From Entrophospora sp. SA101 (taxonomy: Eukaryota > Glomeromycota > Glomeromycetes > Entrophosporales > Entrophosporaceae), in contig CAUDNR010000217.1 in the NCBI GenBank assembly GCA_958430865.1, forward strand, positions 3,726-37,247: a stretch of 33,522 nucleotides of DNA, in the 5' to 3' direction. A program made the position numbers and the translations under genes. Positions 11,998 to 23,553 of the stretch are shown piece by piece. The first letter of the stretch is position 1. Every line of letters starts with the position of its first letter. Below the pieces are notes generated by a model, which had not been told where the DNA came from, ran no database searches, and was given only the letters and a program-made list of their open reading frames with translations.

Positions 11998-12390
11998 TTA
12001 GATTAGATACCCATCTATAGTTCTAATAAACATGTAACAGAAACTCATTTCAGAAGCGTGTTGTAACTGTGGGCTATTCATTAATGAGCCCAAAAGAAAA
12101 TTTCTCGGCCTTTCAGAACTCTTTCTAAATCGGAATAAGATATCTTATTAATGACCCAGCTGATAGCAGATGCCTCAAGAAGAAAACTCGTATGTCAACA
12201 AGGGAACTATTTGTTATTGCTGAAATCACACAATGCACCACTTTATAAAAATAAAAAAATATATTGCAGGGGAATAAGTTGAAAATATTAATAATCATAT
12301 TGATGTCTATACAAAGCAATAAAGAGAAAAAGGATAATATCATGATTACCTTACCACCTTCTCTTCTAGGATCTTTGTGATTATGCATTG

Positions 12391-12600
12391 GGTAGAAAAA
12401 ATGTAATCCACAAAGATTCCACATAATGAAAAGGCATGGAAGATAACGATCCTTTTACAATCTTATTACAAAATTTTTACAATGGTATTACAAATACTAG
12501 TGAAATATTATGGAAGTTATTGTAAAAATATTGTAAAACGGTTGTTATGCTCAATGCCTTTTCATTATGTGGATTTTTGTGAATTACATTTTTTCTACCA
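12391..12600. repeat. 210-bp imperfect palindrome (46-bp arms)
   Basis: The left arm 12391-12436 is the reverse complement of 12555-12600 except for about three differences (blocks AGAAAAAATGTAAT and CACATAATGAAAAGGCA). The 118-nt centre also folds back weakly (TTTTACAAT and ATTGTAAAA words). It could be a MITE-like foldback element or a hairpin RNA source. Confidence 0.8.
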
Positions 12601-13385
12601 GCGATGGTGGAAAAGGCTTTCGTTGAACACATCACATTTAAAGATCTTTTGGAGAATTCTTTCTAAGGAACAAAAAACGTCATGAATTTTCTTGAATTCT
12701 TTCTCCTTGTCAGGTATCAACGATCTCCTCAGCAATTAATCTCCTGAACTAACCAAAGCTAGAAAAATATTTAATGTTTTTTAGTGGCAGTTCTTTTTGG
12801 AGGATTGATAACAGATGTTGACCGTTTGAGAGAAAACGAAATGATTTTATTGGTTTGCCAACCAAACGTTATTATTAATCGAAGCTTTCTCTTTAATATT
12901 TTTTTGCTTTATTTGCACTAGCGAGAATGGCCAATCAAAAAAATCACCAAGATCATTATCATCGGTTTCTCCCTTAAAAGCGTGGGTGAGACGATATCCT
13001 GTATCTCAATTCCCACCAAATATTTCTCTTAATGCTCTAATGGTAACAATGCTAGGTCCTACCACTAATACTAATGAGGTGTTATAAAATAGAAATTAAC
13101 GGACCACTTGCAAATCATTTGCTGAAAATACTCAAATGTTGTGTTAATTACCTTCTTTAAACGGAAATAAGTTATAAACTGGGTTCCAAGATCGTCATTA
13201 TTATTATTTTACATATAAATGTCACAAAACATCAACCATTATGTTTGAAGAATTTTTATTTTATTACTACAAATGGTGATCAGCAAAATTAAGAAATTTC
13301 TCAGTCGAATTCATTTAAAATTGTTTCATTGATTAGAAGTACACGCGCGTATATACATATGAAAAAATAAATGTATGTAATAAAA

Positions 13386-13425
13386 CAATAACAACAACAA
13401 CAACAACAACAACAATAATAATAAT
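13386..13425. repeat. (AAC)n-(AAT)n microsatellite
   Basis: About nine CAA/AAC units pass directly into four AAT units. It lies outside coding sequence. Confidence 0.9.
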
Positions 13426-14006
13426 CAAATTAACCGAATTATTTTAAAGTTGTTAAATTAAGTGTAATCGGATATAATAAACTGAAAAACTAGACAAAAA
13501 ATCAATTACTATTCCATATAATTAATATTAAATTAATTAATTTTTTTTATGCAGTGAAACATTCATCATCAATCTGGTAATTTAACAGCATGCATATTAT
13601 ACACATTATTATATTTAATTATATATAAATATTAGTCTCAAAAAAATAAAATTTTTAAAAAAAAACAAAAAAAGAATTTTAAATTTTTTTTACAAACCTT
13701 TTATTTTTCTTCTTTCCCTTTTCATCTCTCATCCATCCACCTTTGTTAACAACATTCTGTAATGCGACATTCATTCTCTTAATATATCATTAATATCATA
13801 GTAGAATCGTCACTCCTTTATTTATATATATAGATATATACATACATTCATATATATATATATATATATACTCTCTCCTGGCGAGATAAAATTTAAAAAA
13901 TATTTTGTTTTTCGCACACACACACACAAGATATTTTTTTAAAATCATTAGAGAACTTGAAGAAAAATTTAATAAATTTATAATTCATATAACCAATTTC
14001 ATCATC

Positions 14007-14270
14007 ATGAAAGATTTAACAATAATTTCAATAATTTCATCAAAATTAACAGAAATCAAAACTAATTTTGATATAAGTACACATTGCATTGATATATCAA
14101 CAGCAAATACATGTCTGAATGAACTTGAACCATGGACGCAATCATTACTCCATATGGTTTGTGGACTTAGCATCTGTTTATTTTGTTATGTTGCTTGTAG
14201 ACCGATAGGTGGATCAATCTTGTCAAAAAATTTATCGAATCACTACGATTATAGTTGTGCTCAATTCTAG
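14007..14270 (+). CDS. Possible small membrane protein, unidentified
   Basis: An 87-residue frame starts at MKDLTIISIISSKL and ends YDYSCAQF. One hydrophobic segment (LLHMVCGLSICLFCYVAC, about residues 49-66) could span a membrane; seven cysteines are present. A TA-run and CT-rich block lie 130-150 bp upstream, as in a fungal promoter, and an AT-rich tail follows. The frame stays open further upstream to 13905, but that part is encoded by simple sequence (CACACACA). I recognise no family. It may instead be a chance frame. Confidence 0.33.
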   Translation: MKDLTIISIISSKLTEIKTNFDISTHCIDISTANTCLNELEPWTQSLLHMVCGLSICLFCYVACRPIGGSILSKNLSNHYDYSCAQF

Positions 14271-15193
14271 GGATTCTTCTTTTCGCACATTATATTTTAA
14301 ATTTTTTTTTTTTTTGTAATTTTAAATTCATTTTAAAAGCATTTAATTGTAAATAACATAACAATAATAATAATAATAGTAATAATAATATTAGATATGA
14401 TTGTATTTTTTTCTTATTAACAAAATCATTCTTCCGCTTCCCCTAATATTTTAATTAATAACGTAATATAAATGGTAATCCAAGAACAATCCTGTAATTG
14501 TGTAACATTGGGTAAATATATATATCTATCAATACACACGGGTTGGGTATAATTTACATGTAGAAGAGAGAAGGAAGAAAAAAGACTTGTAAAATATATA
14601 TATTTTAAAACTATTTTTATTCTTTCTATAATTAATTAAATAATTTCTTAATGTACAATTTTTTTACTTGATTAGAACTCACAATTTTACATACTATATA
14701 TATATACACGCATACAAAATATATAATATAATCACCATTACATTTTCCACTTTCTCTTTCTTCTTTGCTACATAGATAGATATATAGATGGGTGTTGGCG
14801 GGTTTGTCAAATATAGAAAATAATATAATACTAAAATTATATGTTGCAAAGCTTTTTGTAAAATTATTATTCCAATTTGGCAAAAAAAAATCCTATTAAA
14901 AAAATGATATTTCTTTAGTGATTCAAATCAATTTATAGCATAAAGTCTTTATTAAACATCATAAATAATGCAATCAGTACCCCTGCACGTTCATCATAGA
15001 AAAAATTGCTTTTTTCTGTGTATAATAACGCGAATTTCATCATTTTGCACAATAATTAATTATATAATAATTTTTATATTTATATTTACCTTCATCTTGA
15101 TGGGTTTCTTTTCTTATTTGTGTCACAACAATAATCAGATAGAAGATTTAGAGAGTAATAAATAGGCAAGAAAGAATCCATTGATTATCTATT
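14271..15193. other. Intergenic AT-rich region
   Basis: It contains poly-T runs, a TAATAA run near 14362 and TA-rich blocks. A 65-residue frame at 14968-15165 with a Phe/Ile-rich stretch is probably a by-product of T-rich sequence. It is the 3' flank of the TMEM242-like gene. Confidence 0.5.
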
Positions 15194-16049
15194 TTATTTC
15201 CACCACCCCCACAATAATGATGATAATTTTTTAAGATTTTCTTCATTCTTCTTTCTCACTTCTTCTTTTCTTTTTTGTTTTTTTTCCAAATGTTTTTCTT
15301 TTTCAATTTGATATTTATTCCATTCCTCGGTAATAACCTCCCAATCTTTATCCTCTTGCAACCGTTGTTGCTCGTAATTATTATTATCATTATTATCATT
15401 ATTATTACTATTATTGGATTTTGGTGTATATCGAGGTATTATTATCTTCATTTTATCATGAAATTCCTGTAACTTTTTCATTTAGATGATGATGACGATG
15501 ATGATGATATTTATTTAATGTAAAATTGGTATTAAGAAATGAAATCATTATTATTAATGAGAAATCAAAATAAAATAAATAAATAAACATCAACTAATTA
15601 CATTATTGACTTTTAACCAAGATCCAATTCCAATTGTTAATAAACCAGCCGTTGATAAACAAAGAATTGTTCCTAAAGCAAAAGTTTTCAGAGTAAATAA
15701 AGTTGCTATTCTATATCTTGCAAACTCGTCCAATTCTGCCATTTTTTTAGGTGTAAGGTCTTTATATGTTCCTTTTGATTCTTTTAATCATCCAATAAAA
15801 AAATAAAAATCGTAGTCATGATATGTGTGATGTGTGTGTGTGTGTGTGTCAGAAAGTGTAGAGAAAAAAATTTTTTTTAATGTTTTTACCTGCACGTTTA
15901 ATTGCCCATAATGCACCAAGAAAGCCTGTTAGAAAAGAAGTAGCCCCAATATTTACGATAAGTTTATTAGCATCAAATGACTCTTTCTGAGAAGCATCAA
16001 TAAAATTGTTATTGTTTTTTTTTTGAGTATTAGAGTTTATCGAAGACAT
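15194..16049 (-). CDS. TMEM242-like mitochondrial assembly factor
   Basis: Three exons (16049-15890, 15780-15602, 15472-15194) join in frame to 205 residues. Exon 1 gives the first membrane segment (IGATSFLTGFLGALWAIKRA). Exon 2 gives ESKGTYKDL and the second segment (FALGTILCLSTAGLLTIGIG, then SWLKV). Exon 3 gives LQEFHDKMKIIIPRYTPKS, then an Asn-rich stretch and a long Lys/Glu-rich helix. The order (TM, ALG-type helix, then F-x2-KM-x2-I-P) matches human TMEM242, which helps build the c-ring of ATP synthase with TMEM70 and associates with complex I assembly factors. The charged C-terminal extension makes this protein longer than the human one (about 140 residues). Donor GTAATT at 15601 was preferred over GTCAAT at 15610 because it is stronger and keeps phase. 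Confidence 0.72.
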
Positions 16050-16139
16050 TTTTTTTATTGCTCAAAATAAAAAAAAAAGGTAAATTTTATTTGATAGAGA
16101 TCTGCATGAATTCTTTCTAATCTCCATTTATTTATATTC

Positions 16140-16648
16140 ATCAAAAATGAAAGAAATATTTTGGATTCGAAGCAAATACATTCGATAACATTAGGATCAA
16201 TTGTCGTACAAGTTTTGTCGTTAATGATTATAGTTGTAAAGGACGTGACAGAAATGAAAAGGTCAAAAGGGTAGTTTCAGGGATTAGTAACTAGAGATTT
16301 ATAATCAATATAATATTCTTTGATCGAATTAGTATTAAATGTCATTGCTTTTGGACCAATGAATCATTTTATTAGATATCAACATTGGTACATTCGAATA
16401 TTTGATGCTTGCGTGGTTGTTACCACATTTTTATTAGATATGCTGTTAAGAGGTAAAGGAATGGACATTGCCGAATTTTGGTTTTGTTTAGGTTATGGAA
16501 AGTTACAAAGTCGTTGACAGTTGTGACGGTCAATGTTAGTGAGATTGAAGAGGAAAAAACTGATCGATTGGAGAATGTGGTCAAGAGATTGAGATTGGGA
16601 ATTGATAATGTTAGCAGGATGGATGGGATGAAAATAGACGTTCGATGA
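16140..16648 (+). pseudogene. Remnant of a voltage-gated proton channel (Hv1-like)
   Basis: Three frames hold the pieces of a voltage-sensor domain in order. S1-like: IHSITLGSIVVQVLSLMIIV at about 16170-16225. S2 end to S3: IELVLNVIAFG, then IRIFDACVVVTTFLLDMLLRG at 16320-16455. S4 to coiled coil: LVLFRLWKVTKSLTVVTVNV, SEIEEEKTDRLENVVKRL at 16475-16600. The RLWKV-TK basic ladder and the FDA-VVV-FLLD block are typical of Hv1. The S1-S2 link is missing behind stops. One base appears to be lost near 16473, where the frame passes from DIAE to ILVLFRLW. It is head-to-head with the TMEM242-like gene. A sequencing error could explain the second break but hardly the missing S2 part. Confidence 0.62.
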
Positions 16649-17044
16649 ACAATTCGGATTTAGATTCAAAAATTTCCAATCGTCAATAAATAATTGCAAA
16701 ATAACATTAATATTCACACACATATCAATTTATTATTATCATTATTATTATAATTATGATTTTTTGCGATTTGATCGAATGATGTGCGTATAAAAAAATC
16801 TAATTACAAAAGTAATTTGACATTTTTAATTGTTATATAAAGGAAAAACTTTTTAAAACATCCATAATTTGATATTTTGCAAAAAAATATTTTATGAATT
16901 AAATTTTCCTGTAATTTTTTTCGAAAAAAGAAAATAAAGTCAATAAAAAATTATTTAAACGCAACAACACCAACAACAGCAACAACAACAGCGATGCTTA
17001 TTGGTATTATATTGTTATAAACCGATTAAATTGATTACCACGAT
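16649..17044. other. Intergenic spacer, 3' to the bZIP gene
   Basis: AT-rich sequence with an ATT-repeat at 16732-16755 and a CAACAACAACAGC run at 16964-16992. No gene seen. Confidence 0.5.
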
Positions 17045-17926
<882 letters not shown>

Positions 17927-18070
17927 AATTTGAAAAAAAAATTTTACGTAAAATTTGTAAAATTTGAAATAAATTATTTTTTGTGTTTAATAAGTTTGAC
18001 TAAAATAGAAATTTGAATTAAGATCGCCATTGCAGCTATTACTATTACATTTCCCCAAAAAATTTTAGAA
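17927..18070. promoter_or_regulatory. Shared divergent promoter, bZIP / NOSIP
   Basis: Only 144 bp separate the two start codons, so both promoters must lie here. It contains T-rich and A-rich blocks but no clear TATA box or known operator. Confidence 0.6.
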
Positions 18071-19655
18071 ATGCCTCGTCATAGCAAAAATAATACAGCA
18101 CTTTCGTTTTTCACATATGCTGAAACTAAATCCTTAGAATATGGGACAAAAAAGGTATATATATACTTTAATAGCGCATTTTGCAATCTAAATAATCATA
18201 ATAAATTTCCATTAATTTTTCTTAGCAACGATTAGGAAGAGATTCAATGCGTGAAGTTGATGCTTGTTATCTATGCCTTCAGAGAGCTCGTGATCCTGTT
18301 TGTTGTTCACATGGTCATTTATATTGTAAAGAATGTATATTAGAAAATATTTTGGCACAAAAAAAAGAAATACTACGTCAACAAAAATTATTGGAAGAAA
18401 GGGCAAAAGATGAGATCGAAGAAGTCAAACGAAAGGATGGACTGGCTAAAGAAGCCATTATACAAGATTTTGAAAGGCAACAAGTAAAAATAACCCCAAG
18501 TGAATTTAAACAAGACACGAAAACTCTTGAAAACAAATCTTTATCATCATCGTCATTATCGTCATTATCGTCATCATCACCATCGTCATTAATAAAATTG
18601 ATTGAAGATAATAAATCTAAAGGTAGAATTTATTTATTTAAAAATGTTTTTTATGATATAATTTATATGATATTAATACAAGTATAAATATTATAGTTGC
18701 AAGTAAAAAAAGAAGTTTTCAATTAGATGAAGAAGATCTTGCAGCGGTATCAAAACGTGAAAAAGAAGAAGCATTAAAAAAAATAGAGGAAGAAGAGGTT
18801 TCGAAATAAATAATAATAATAATAATTAATAATTAATTGTAATAATATTTATATTTATTTATTTAACAAGTCATTTGTTTTAGATTGCATTGTCAAAACC
18901 AAAGTTACCTAATTTTTGGCTGGTAAGGTTCCTTTTTATATTATTTCTTAATTTTTTAAGAAATCAATTAATTATTGTTATTGTTATTATTATTATCATT
19001 ATATTATTTACGATTTTATAAAAAAGCCTTCTTTAACACCATCGGCTGATCCTGATAAAATTAAATCTATAAAATTACAAACAATGTGTACTGCAACTAA
19101 TCCGGAACACTCTTTAAGGTATTTATTTGTTGATTATTTTTATGGGCTTTGCAATTTTATTAATAAAAATTTTTTAATAGTGTTAAAAATTTGGTTGCGA
19201 CAAAATTTACTGAAACAAAAGACTCAGATTCAAAAAAGATTCATTATATTTGTCCATCATGTCGTAAAACATTAACAAATTCTTTAAAGATTTGTTGTGA
19301 GTTTTTTATTTCAAATATTTATATTTATATTAATATTTATTATGTTTAAATACCGGATCAAACGCTTACTATTTATATTAATAATTATTAGTGATAAAAC
19401 CTTGTGGTCATGTTATTTGTAAGATTTGCGTTGATAAATTTGTGAAAAAATCAAAACGTTGCTTTGTTTGTGATTTTAAATGTAAAGAAAAAGATATCAC
19501 TGACATGTCTGGTGAAGGTAAAAGAAAGTCATATTTTTTATTTTGATAATTATTAATCAATTAATTGACATTTTATTTAATTTTTTTTAGGTACTGGATT
19601 CTCAAGTGGCGGTGGAAAAGTTTATGCTGAGAAATTTGATGTAGCTTTTCAATAA
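18071..19655 (+). CDS. NOSIP: NOSIP homologue, RING/U-box-type E3 ligase
   Basis: Eight exons (18071-18154, 18226-18622, 18697-18797, 18884-18922, 19027-19118, 19181-19296, 19392-19517, 19591-19655) join in frame to 339 residues. The start MPRHSKNNTA and YAETKSLEYGT are family signatures. A first zinc-binding half has CYLCLQRARDPVCCSHGH and LYCKEC, followed by a long charged helix and a Ser-run. The LPNFWL-PSLTP link is typical. The second half is a full C3HC4 set: CPSC, PCGHVICKIC, CFVC. The end is GTGFSSGGGK..YAEKF. NOSIP proteins are E3 ubiquitin ligases found in the nucleus and associated with the spliceosome; the human one binds nitric oxide synthase. The exon 3 donor (GTTTCG) is weak but is the only one that keeps phase. 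Human NOSIP is about 300 residues. Confidence 0.93.
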
Positions 19656-20425
19656 ATATTTTTAATAATAATAAATTAATAATAATAATAAAGTGAACAA
19701 ATGAATTTCATGTAGTACACTGGCGATCTTGATCCATCAGTAATCTGAAAACATAAACTCATGCTGAGCCTTGACTTGTTTGATTTGTTTTACTTTGACT
19801 TTTATTTAGCGTGACCAGTATTTAGGCTCTTACACATTTAAATATTTTAGTTACTTTTTTAAGCTAGTGATAATTAAATCCTCGTTTATTGCTTTCAGCT
19901 TTCATCCTTTTGCTGGCTATCTTCACTTTTTTTAATTTGTTGATTCTATTTTCCTCTTAGAGGAAATTTTGACATTCATCGCTTATTAATACCACAAGAC
20001 AAAAAATCAAAGCAAAGAAGAAATAAAGAATTTGAAGGAGGCAGTGGGTAAGTATTTAATCATAAGAATGGTGGTTATCGTCACTCTAGCTATTTAGAAA
20101 GAATGACTCATCATTCTGGTTATTGTTATAATTGCTATTACTTTTTAACTCATTTTATGACAAATTGTTTAATCACTTTGACAGCAAGGATAATGCACGT
20201 TTGTTTGACGGTGCTCTTCCACTTGGTATTGGCCTATTACTATATATATAAATTGATAAAATTTTAATAATATTTATATTAATTGATTCAATTGATATTA
20301 GATCGAGAGAAAAATGTCACCAAAAAGGTAGTTATTATTATGTTTATTTTATGTAACTTCCGTGTTGGTACATGCATGAATATTTACAATTTAATATATT
20401 GTACTATTACTATTGCTATGACTTT

Positions 20426-20558
20426 TAGTGATGTTAGCCGGCCAATAATCTGCATACATAATCCCTAAATTTGGTAATAGATTTCCGCGTTACCTTCTGG
20501 TTATAGAAATAAAATTACCAATTTAGGTAGTAAAAGGCTTAGCCGGCTAACATCACTA
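20426..20558. mobile_element. 133-bp Mutator-like MITE
   Basis: A perfect 17-bp terminal inverted repeat, TAGTGATGTTAGCCGGC (20426-20442 and 20542-20558 inverted). Flanks CTATGACTTT (20416-20425) and CTATGACTCT (20559-20568) form a 10-bp target duplication with one mismatch. A second inner inverted pair (CCTAAATTTGGTAAT with ATTACCAATTTAGG) makes the whole element nearly palindromic. A 9-10-bp duplication is typical of MULEs. Confidence 0.88.
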
Positions 20559-20982
20559 CTATGACTCTGATTCTAAAGGGAATGAATATATTATATTAGA
20601 GATCAAAAATTACCTAATCCTTTTCAGATGAATGTAATAATGCTTCAACAGAACCTATTTCTGATTATTCAAACAATTCGGCCAATTTAGGAACACCACA
20701 ACATTCTTGCACACAATAATTGAAGAATCCCCAACTATAATTGATGTAAATAATATTTAATGATGAGATTTCAGATCAAGAAAATATGGATAAGTTGGTA
20801 AATGAAGAGTGAATAATTGGCAGTGACGGAAAAAATATTTCTGAATTAGTTAAAAATGGAAAAATGAAAAAAAAGTCCTCATAACGAGTAAAAAAGTTTT
20901 TAAATAAACATTAATTTTGTGAGTTTAGCATTTTACAATATTGATATTACACCAAATCAAATAACGATGACATATCCCACAT

Positions 20983-21135
20983 CAGGGTTGGCAAATGTGT
21001 GGTCCATTGATGGTCTATTGGTAGTCCATTGGGTCCATTAGTGTAGCACTATAACCATATTTAGTATTTTATTAATGGCAATGGACCAGTCCAAATCCAT
21101 CCATTCTCGATGGACCAGTCAATTTGCCAACCCTG
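20983..21135. mobile_element. 153-bp hAT-type MITE
   Basis: Terminal inverted repeats CAGGGTTGGCAAAT / ATTTGCCAACCCTG begin with CAGGG, as in hAT elements. The flanks TCCCACAT (20975-20982) and TCCCACGC (21136-21143) are an 8-bp duplication with two changes. GTCCAT occurs repeatedly near the left end and ATGGACC/ATGGACCAGTC near the right end, like hAT subterminal transposase-binding sites. Confidence 0.87.
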
Positions 21136-21240
21136 TCCCACGCCAATTAATATTAACAAAGACAATAATATTAAACAACTAATTATAGAAATGGTGAAGG
21201 TATATAAAGAAGAACTTCATTACTATCATTGACTGGACTT

Positions 21241-22040
21241 TGAAAATATCTAATTAAAGTCTTTCATTATAGGAAACTTATTTTAAAAAATCTGTCAATG
21301 AAAAATTTCCTTTAATGATACAAAAGAATTCATATGGGATTATGCTTATCAATTGTAAGTATATTCTTGTTTGATCTCAGTTTTCAGTATAAGAAAATAA
21401 TAAGAGATTTAGAATAGTAAAAAATATTGTAAAAAAGAAAATAATAATCAATAAAAATCTATCTTCTATAAAATAACCCTCTGGGTATCTAACACATATT
21501 TATTGAAAAACTTTACCTTTAAAAACCAATATATATTTTTTTAATTTAGAATTTCAAATTTCCAAATTTCCAAATTTAGTCAGAACCATGATTGTCAAAA
21601 TGAAATAAACCTATTACTATTTCGTGTATGCTATTATCTGTTATAAAACAATAACTGTTCATTTAAAAATAGTAAAACACTTTGAGAATTAACTTGTCTT
21701 TATTTCTGGTAGATGTATAGTGTTTAAATGACGGATAGAGGGACGTTCATGATATATGGAAACTCTGGCATCCAAGGATGTATTTTGCAATAGTATTTTT
21801 AATAGGAACTCGGATAAGGTTTTGGAACTGCAACTCTGTGTGGATGGTTCTTCATAAAAGCTTACTATCATGTATTAGTCGTAGAGTTGCCGTTCTTAAT
21901 AAAGAATTAATTATTGCTAATAAACAAAACTTATAATTTCCTTTTTAAGCAAAAAACTAAAGTTTATATGAAAAATGTTGCATTGTTCATTCCTTACATA
22001 AATAAATAAATAAATAAATAAATACATGATAAAAATAGTT
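21241..22040. other. Intergenic region, 3' of OTC
   Basis: AT-rich with an AATA/AAAT run at 22001-22024 and the repeated phrase TTTCCAAATTTCCAAATTT near 21560. No gene recognised; a 60-residue minus-strand frame at 21689-21871 lacks any support. Confidence 0.5.
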
Positions 22041-23553
22041 TTAAAAATCAAACGTTTTCTTTACAAGTAAAGCATCAATTACAGCAAGAATTGTCCATTT
22101 TCTATTTTCAGCTTCTTGAAATACAACTGAATTTGAAGAGTAAAACACCTATAAAAAATATGTATAAGTTAAAGATGCTTTTAATAAATTATGCTATATA
22201 TAATAAATACCTCATCAGACACTTCTTCTTGTTTTCTAGGTAAGCAATGCAAAAATTTCCAATTAGATTTTGCTCCACCTTCTTTTGCTAATTGTGAAGT
22301 TACTTTATATCCAGCAAAATCTTTTATACGTTGTGCTTTCTCTGTTTCTTGACCCATACTGATCCTAATTTAGAGAAAAAATCAGATATAAATAGAGTAT
22401 CGATAAATGCAACCAACAAAAATAGACCAATTAAATCAATAGATTTTACCAAGTATCAGTAACAATAGCATCAGCACCTTTAACAGCAATCTTTGGGTCG
22501 TTTGTAAATATCAATTCTGATTTTGTTTCTTCTGCTTCTTTTTTGGCTATCTCTACAACTTTTTCATCTGGTTTGTAATTATCTGGTGTTGCAATGGATA
22601 AATTTATACCTAATTTTGGAAAGGTTACCAACATACTATGAAGTATATTATTGCCATCACCGACCCATGCAACTTTAAGACCTGGCAATGTTTTGTTTGG
22701 ATGAGTTGCATGAGCCACATATGGTGATAAGGATGTTGGTTGAGGTCCCAATACTTCATGAATAGTCATTAAATCAGCCAATATTTGAGTTGGATGGTAC
22801 TTATCCGATAATGCATTAATTATTGGTACAGTGGAGTATTTTGCTAACGTCTTTATAATTATTTATGTATACATATGAATTGTTAATTTTTTATCTTGTA
22901 ATATAAATTATAATTATTTAATAGTATCAACTGTGTTACCTCAATCTCACTATGAGATCCGACACGTGCCATAATACCATCCACCATACTGCTGACAACT
23001 TTTGTTGTATCTATCAATGATTCATTTACTCCTAACTGAATATCTTGTGATCCTAAAAACATTGGTTGTCCACCTTTTTAAAAATTTATTAAATAAAATC
23101 TACGATTAATTATCAATGCGATAAATAATTATTTAAAATTCATAAATGAATTGAACAACAACTACCAAGATAATTAATGGCAGTTTCAGTAGCAACTCTG
23201 GTTCTTGTAGATCTTTTAGAAAACATGATTGCTAAAGTTTTACTCTCTAAAGGACGCCCTGAACTTTTGTTTAAATATTTGACATTGTATTTATGCTGCA
23301 ATGCTAAAGTCAATAAATTATAAATCTCTTTTGCTGTCAAGTGTTCATGAGTTAAATAATGAGGTGTTCCGAGTGGTGCTGGTGCTAGTAACGGATATTC
23401 TGTAAGGTTTATTGAGTAACCTTTTGTTGTCGTCGTTGAAAATTGATTTTTTAAATGGCTACTGGGACATAAATTAAAGGCAATGGGAACAAATCGTTTG
23501 TTATATGGTGATAATATACAATTTTTAGAAATACGGTATAAATTTGTTTGCAT
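22041..23553 (-). CDS. ARG3: Ornithine carbamoyltransferase, mitochondrial
   Basis: Five exons (23553-23166, 23073-22940, 22850-22450, 22364-22211, 22148-22041) join in frame to 394 residues. The enzyme makes citrulline from ornithine and carbamoyl phosphate in arginine biosynthesis. Residues 1 to about 45 are rich in basic and hydroxyl residues without acids ([15 protein letters not shown]) and fit a mitochondrial presequence. The carbamoyl-phosphate site STRTR is at 115-119 and HPTQ at 193-196. WVGDGNN lies in the second domain, DTWISMGQE spans the exon 3/4 junction, and the ornithine-site HCLPR is at 347-351. All catalytic motifs are intact. The presequence is long compared with bacterial enzymes (about 330 residues). 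The yeast name is ARG3. Confidence 0.96.

Larger units (their letters stand above)
10341..14006. other. Long intergenic region with repeats but no supported gene
   Basis: Except for the repeats listed separately, no open frame here has a recognisable motif or consistent splice structure. A short stretch at 12784-12880 reads AVLFGGLITDVDRLRENE and ILLVCQPNVI after an acceptor-like TTTTTTAG. It has protein-like composition but stays unidentified and may be a gene scrap. TA runs at 13825-13870 followed by CTCTCTCC look like a promoter for the small frame at 14007. Confidence 0.5.
19961..21240 (+). pseudogene. Eroded multi-exon gene interrupted by two MITEs
   Basis: Splice-like exons can be read. 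19961-20047 gives GNFDIHRLLIPQDKKSKQRR and NKEFEGGSG, ending at GTAAGT. 20185-20225 gives KDNARLFDGALPL. 20302-20327 gives DREKNVTKK before GTAG. Later, TTTTCAG near 20627 precedes DECNNASTEPISDY and SNNSANLGTPQHSCTQ-stop. Further down, QENMDKLVNEE and NISELVKNGKMKKKSS are separated by stops, and an open frame with SLAFYNIDITPNQITMTYPT runs into the hAT-type MITE and resumes after it (INKDNNIKQLIIEMVKVYKE). I do not recognise the family. Phases do not all fit and stops intervene, so it is probably dead. Two genes could be mixed here. Confidence 0.38.

Noticed and set aside
12125..12685. Two opposite frames of 99 and 67 residues
   Set aside because: They overlap the arms of the 210-bp palindrome and share its sequence; no protein family is recognised.
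14968..15165. 65-residue frame with a hydrophobic stretch
   Set aside because: The Phe/Ile run comes from T-rich DNA; no start context, splice partner or homologue is evident.
15275..15472. Plus-strand hydrophobic frame
   Set aside because: It is antisense to the Lys/Glu-rich third exon of the TMEM242-like gene.
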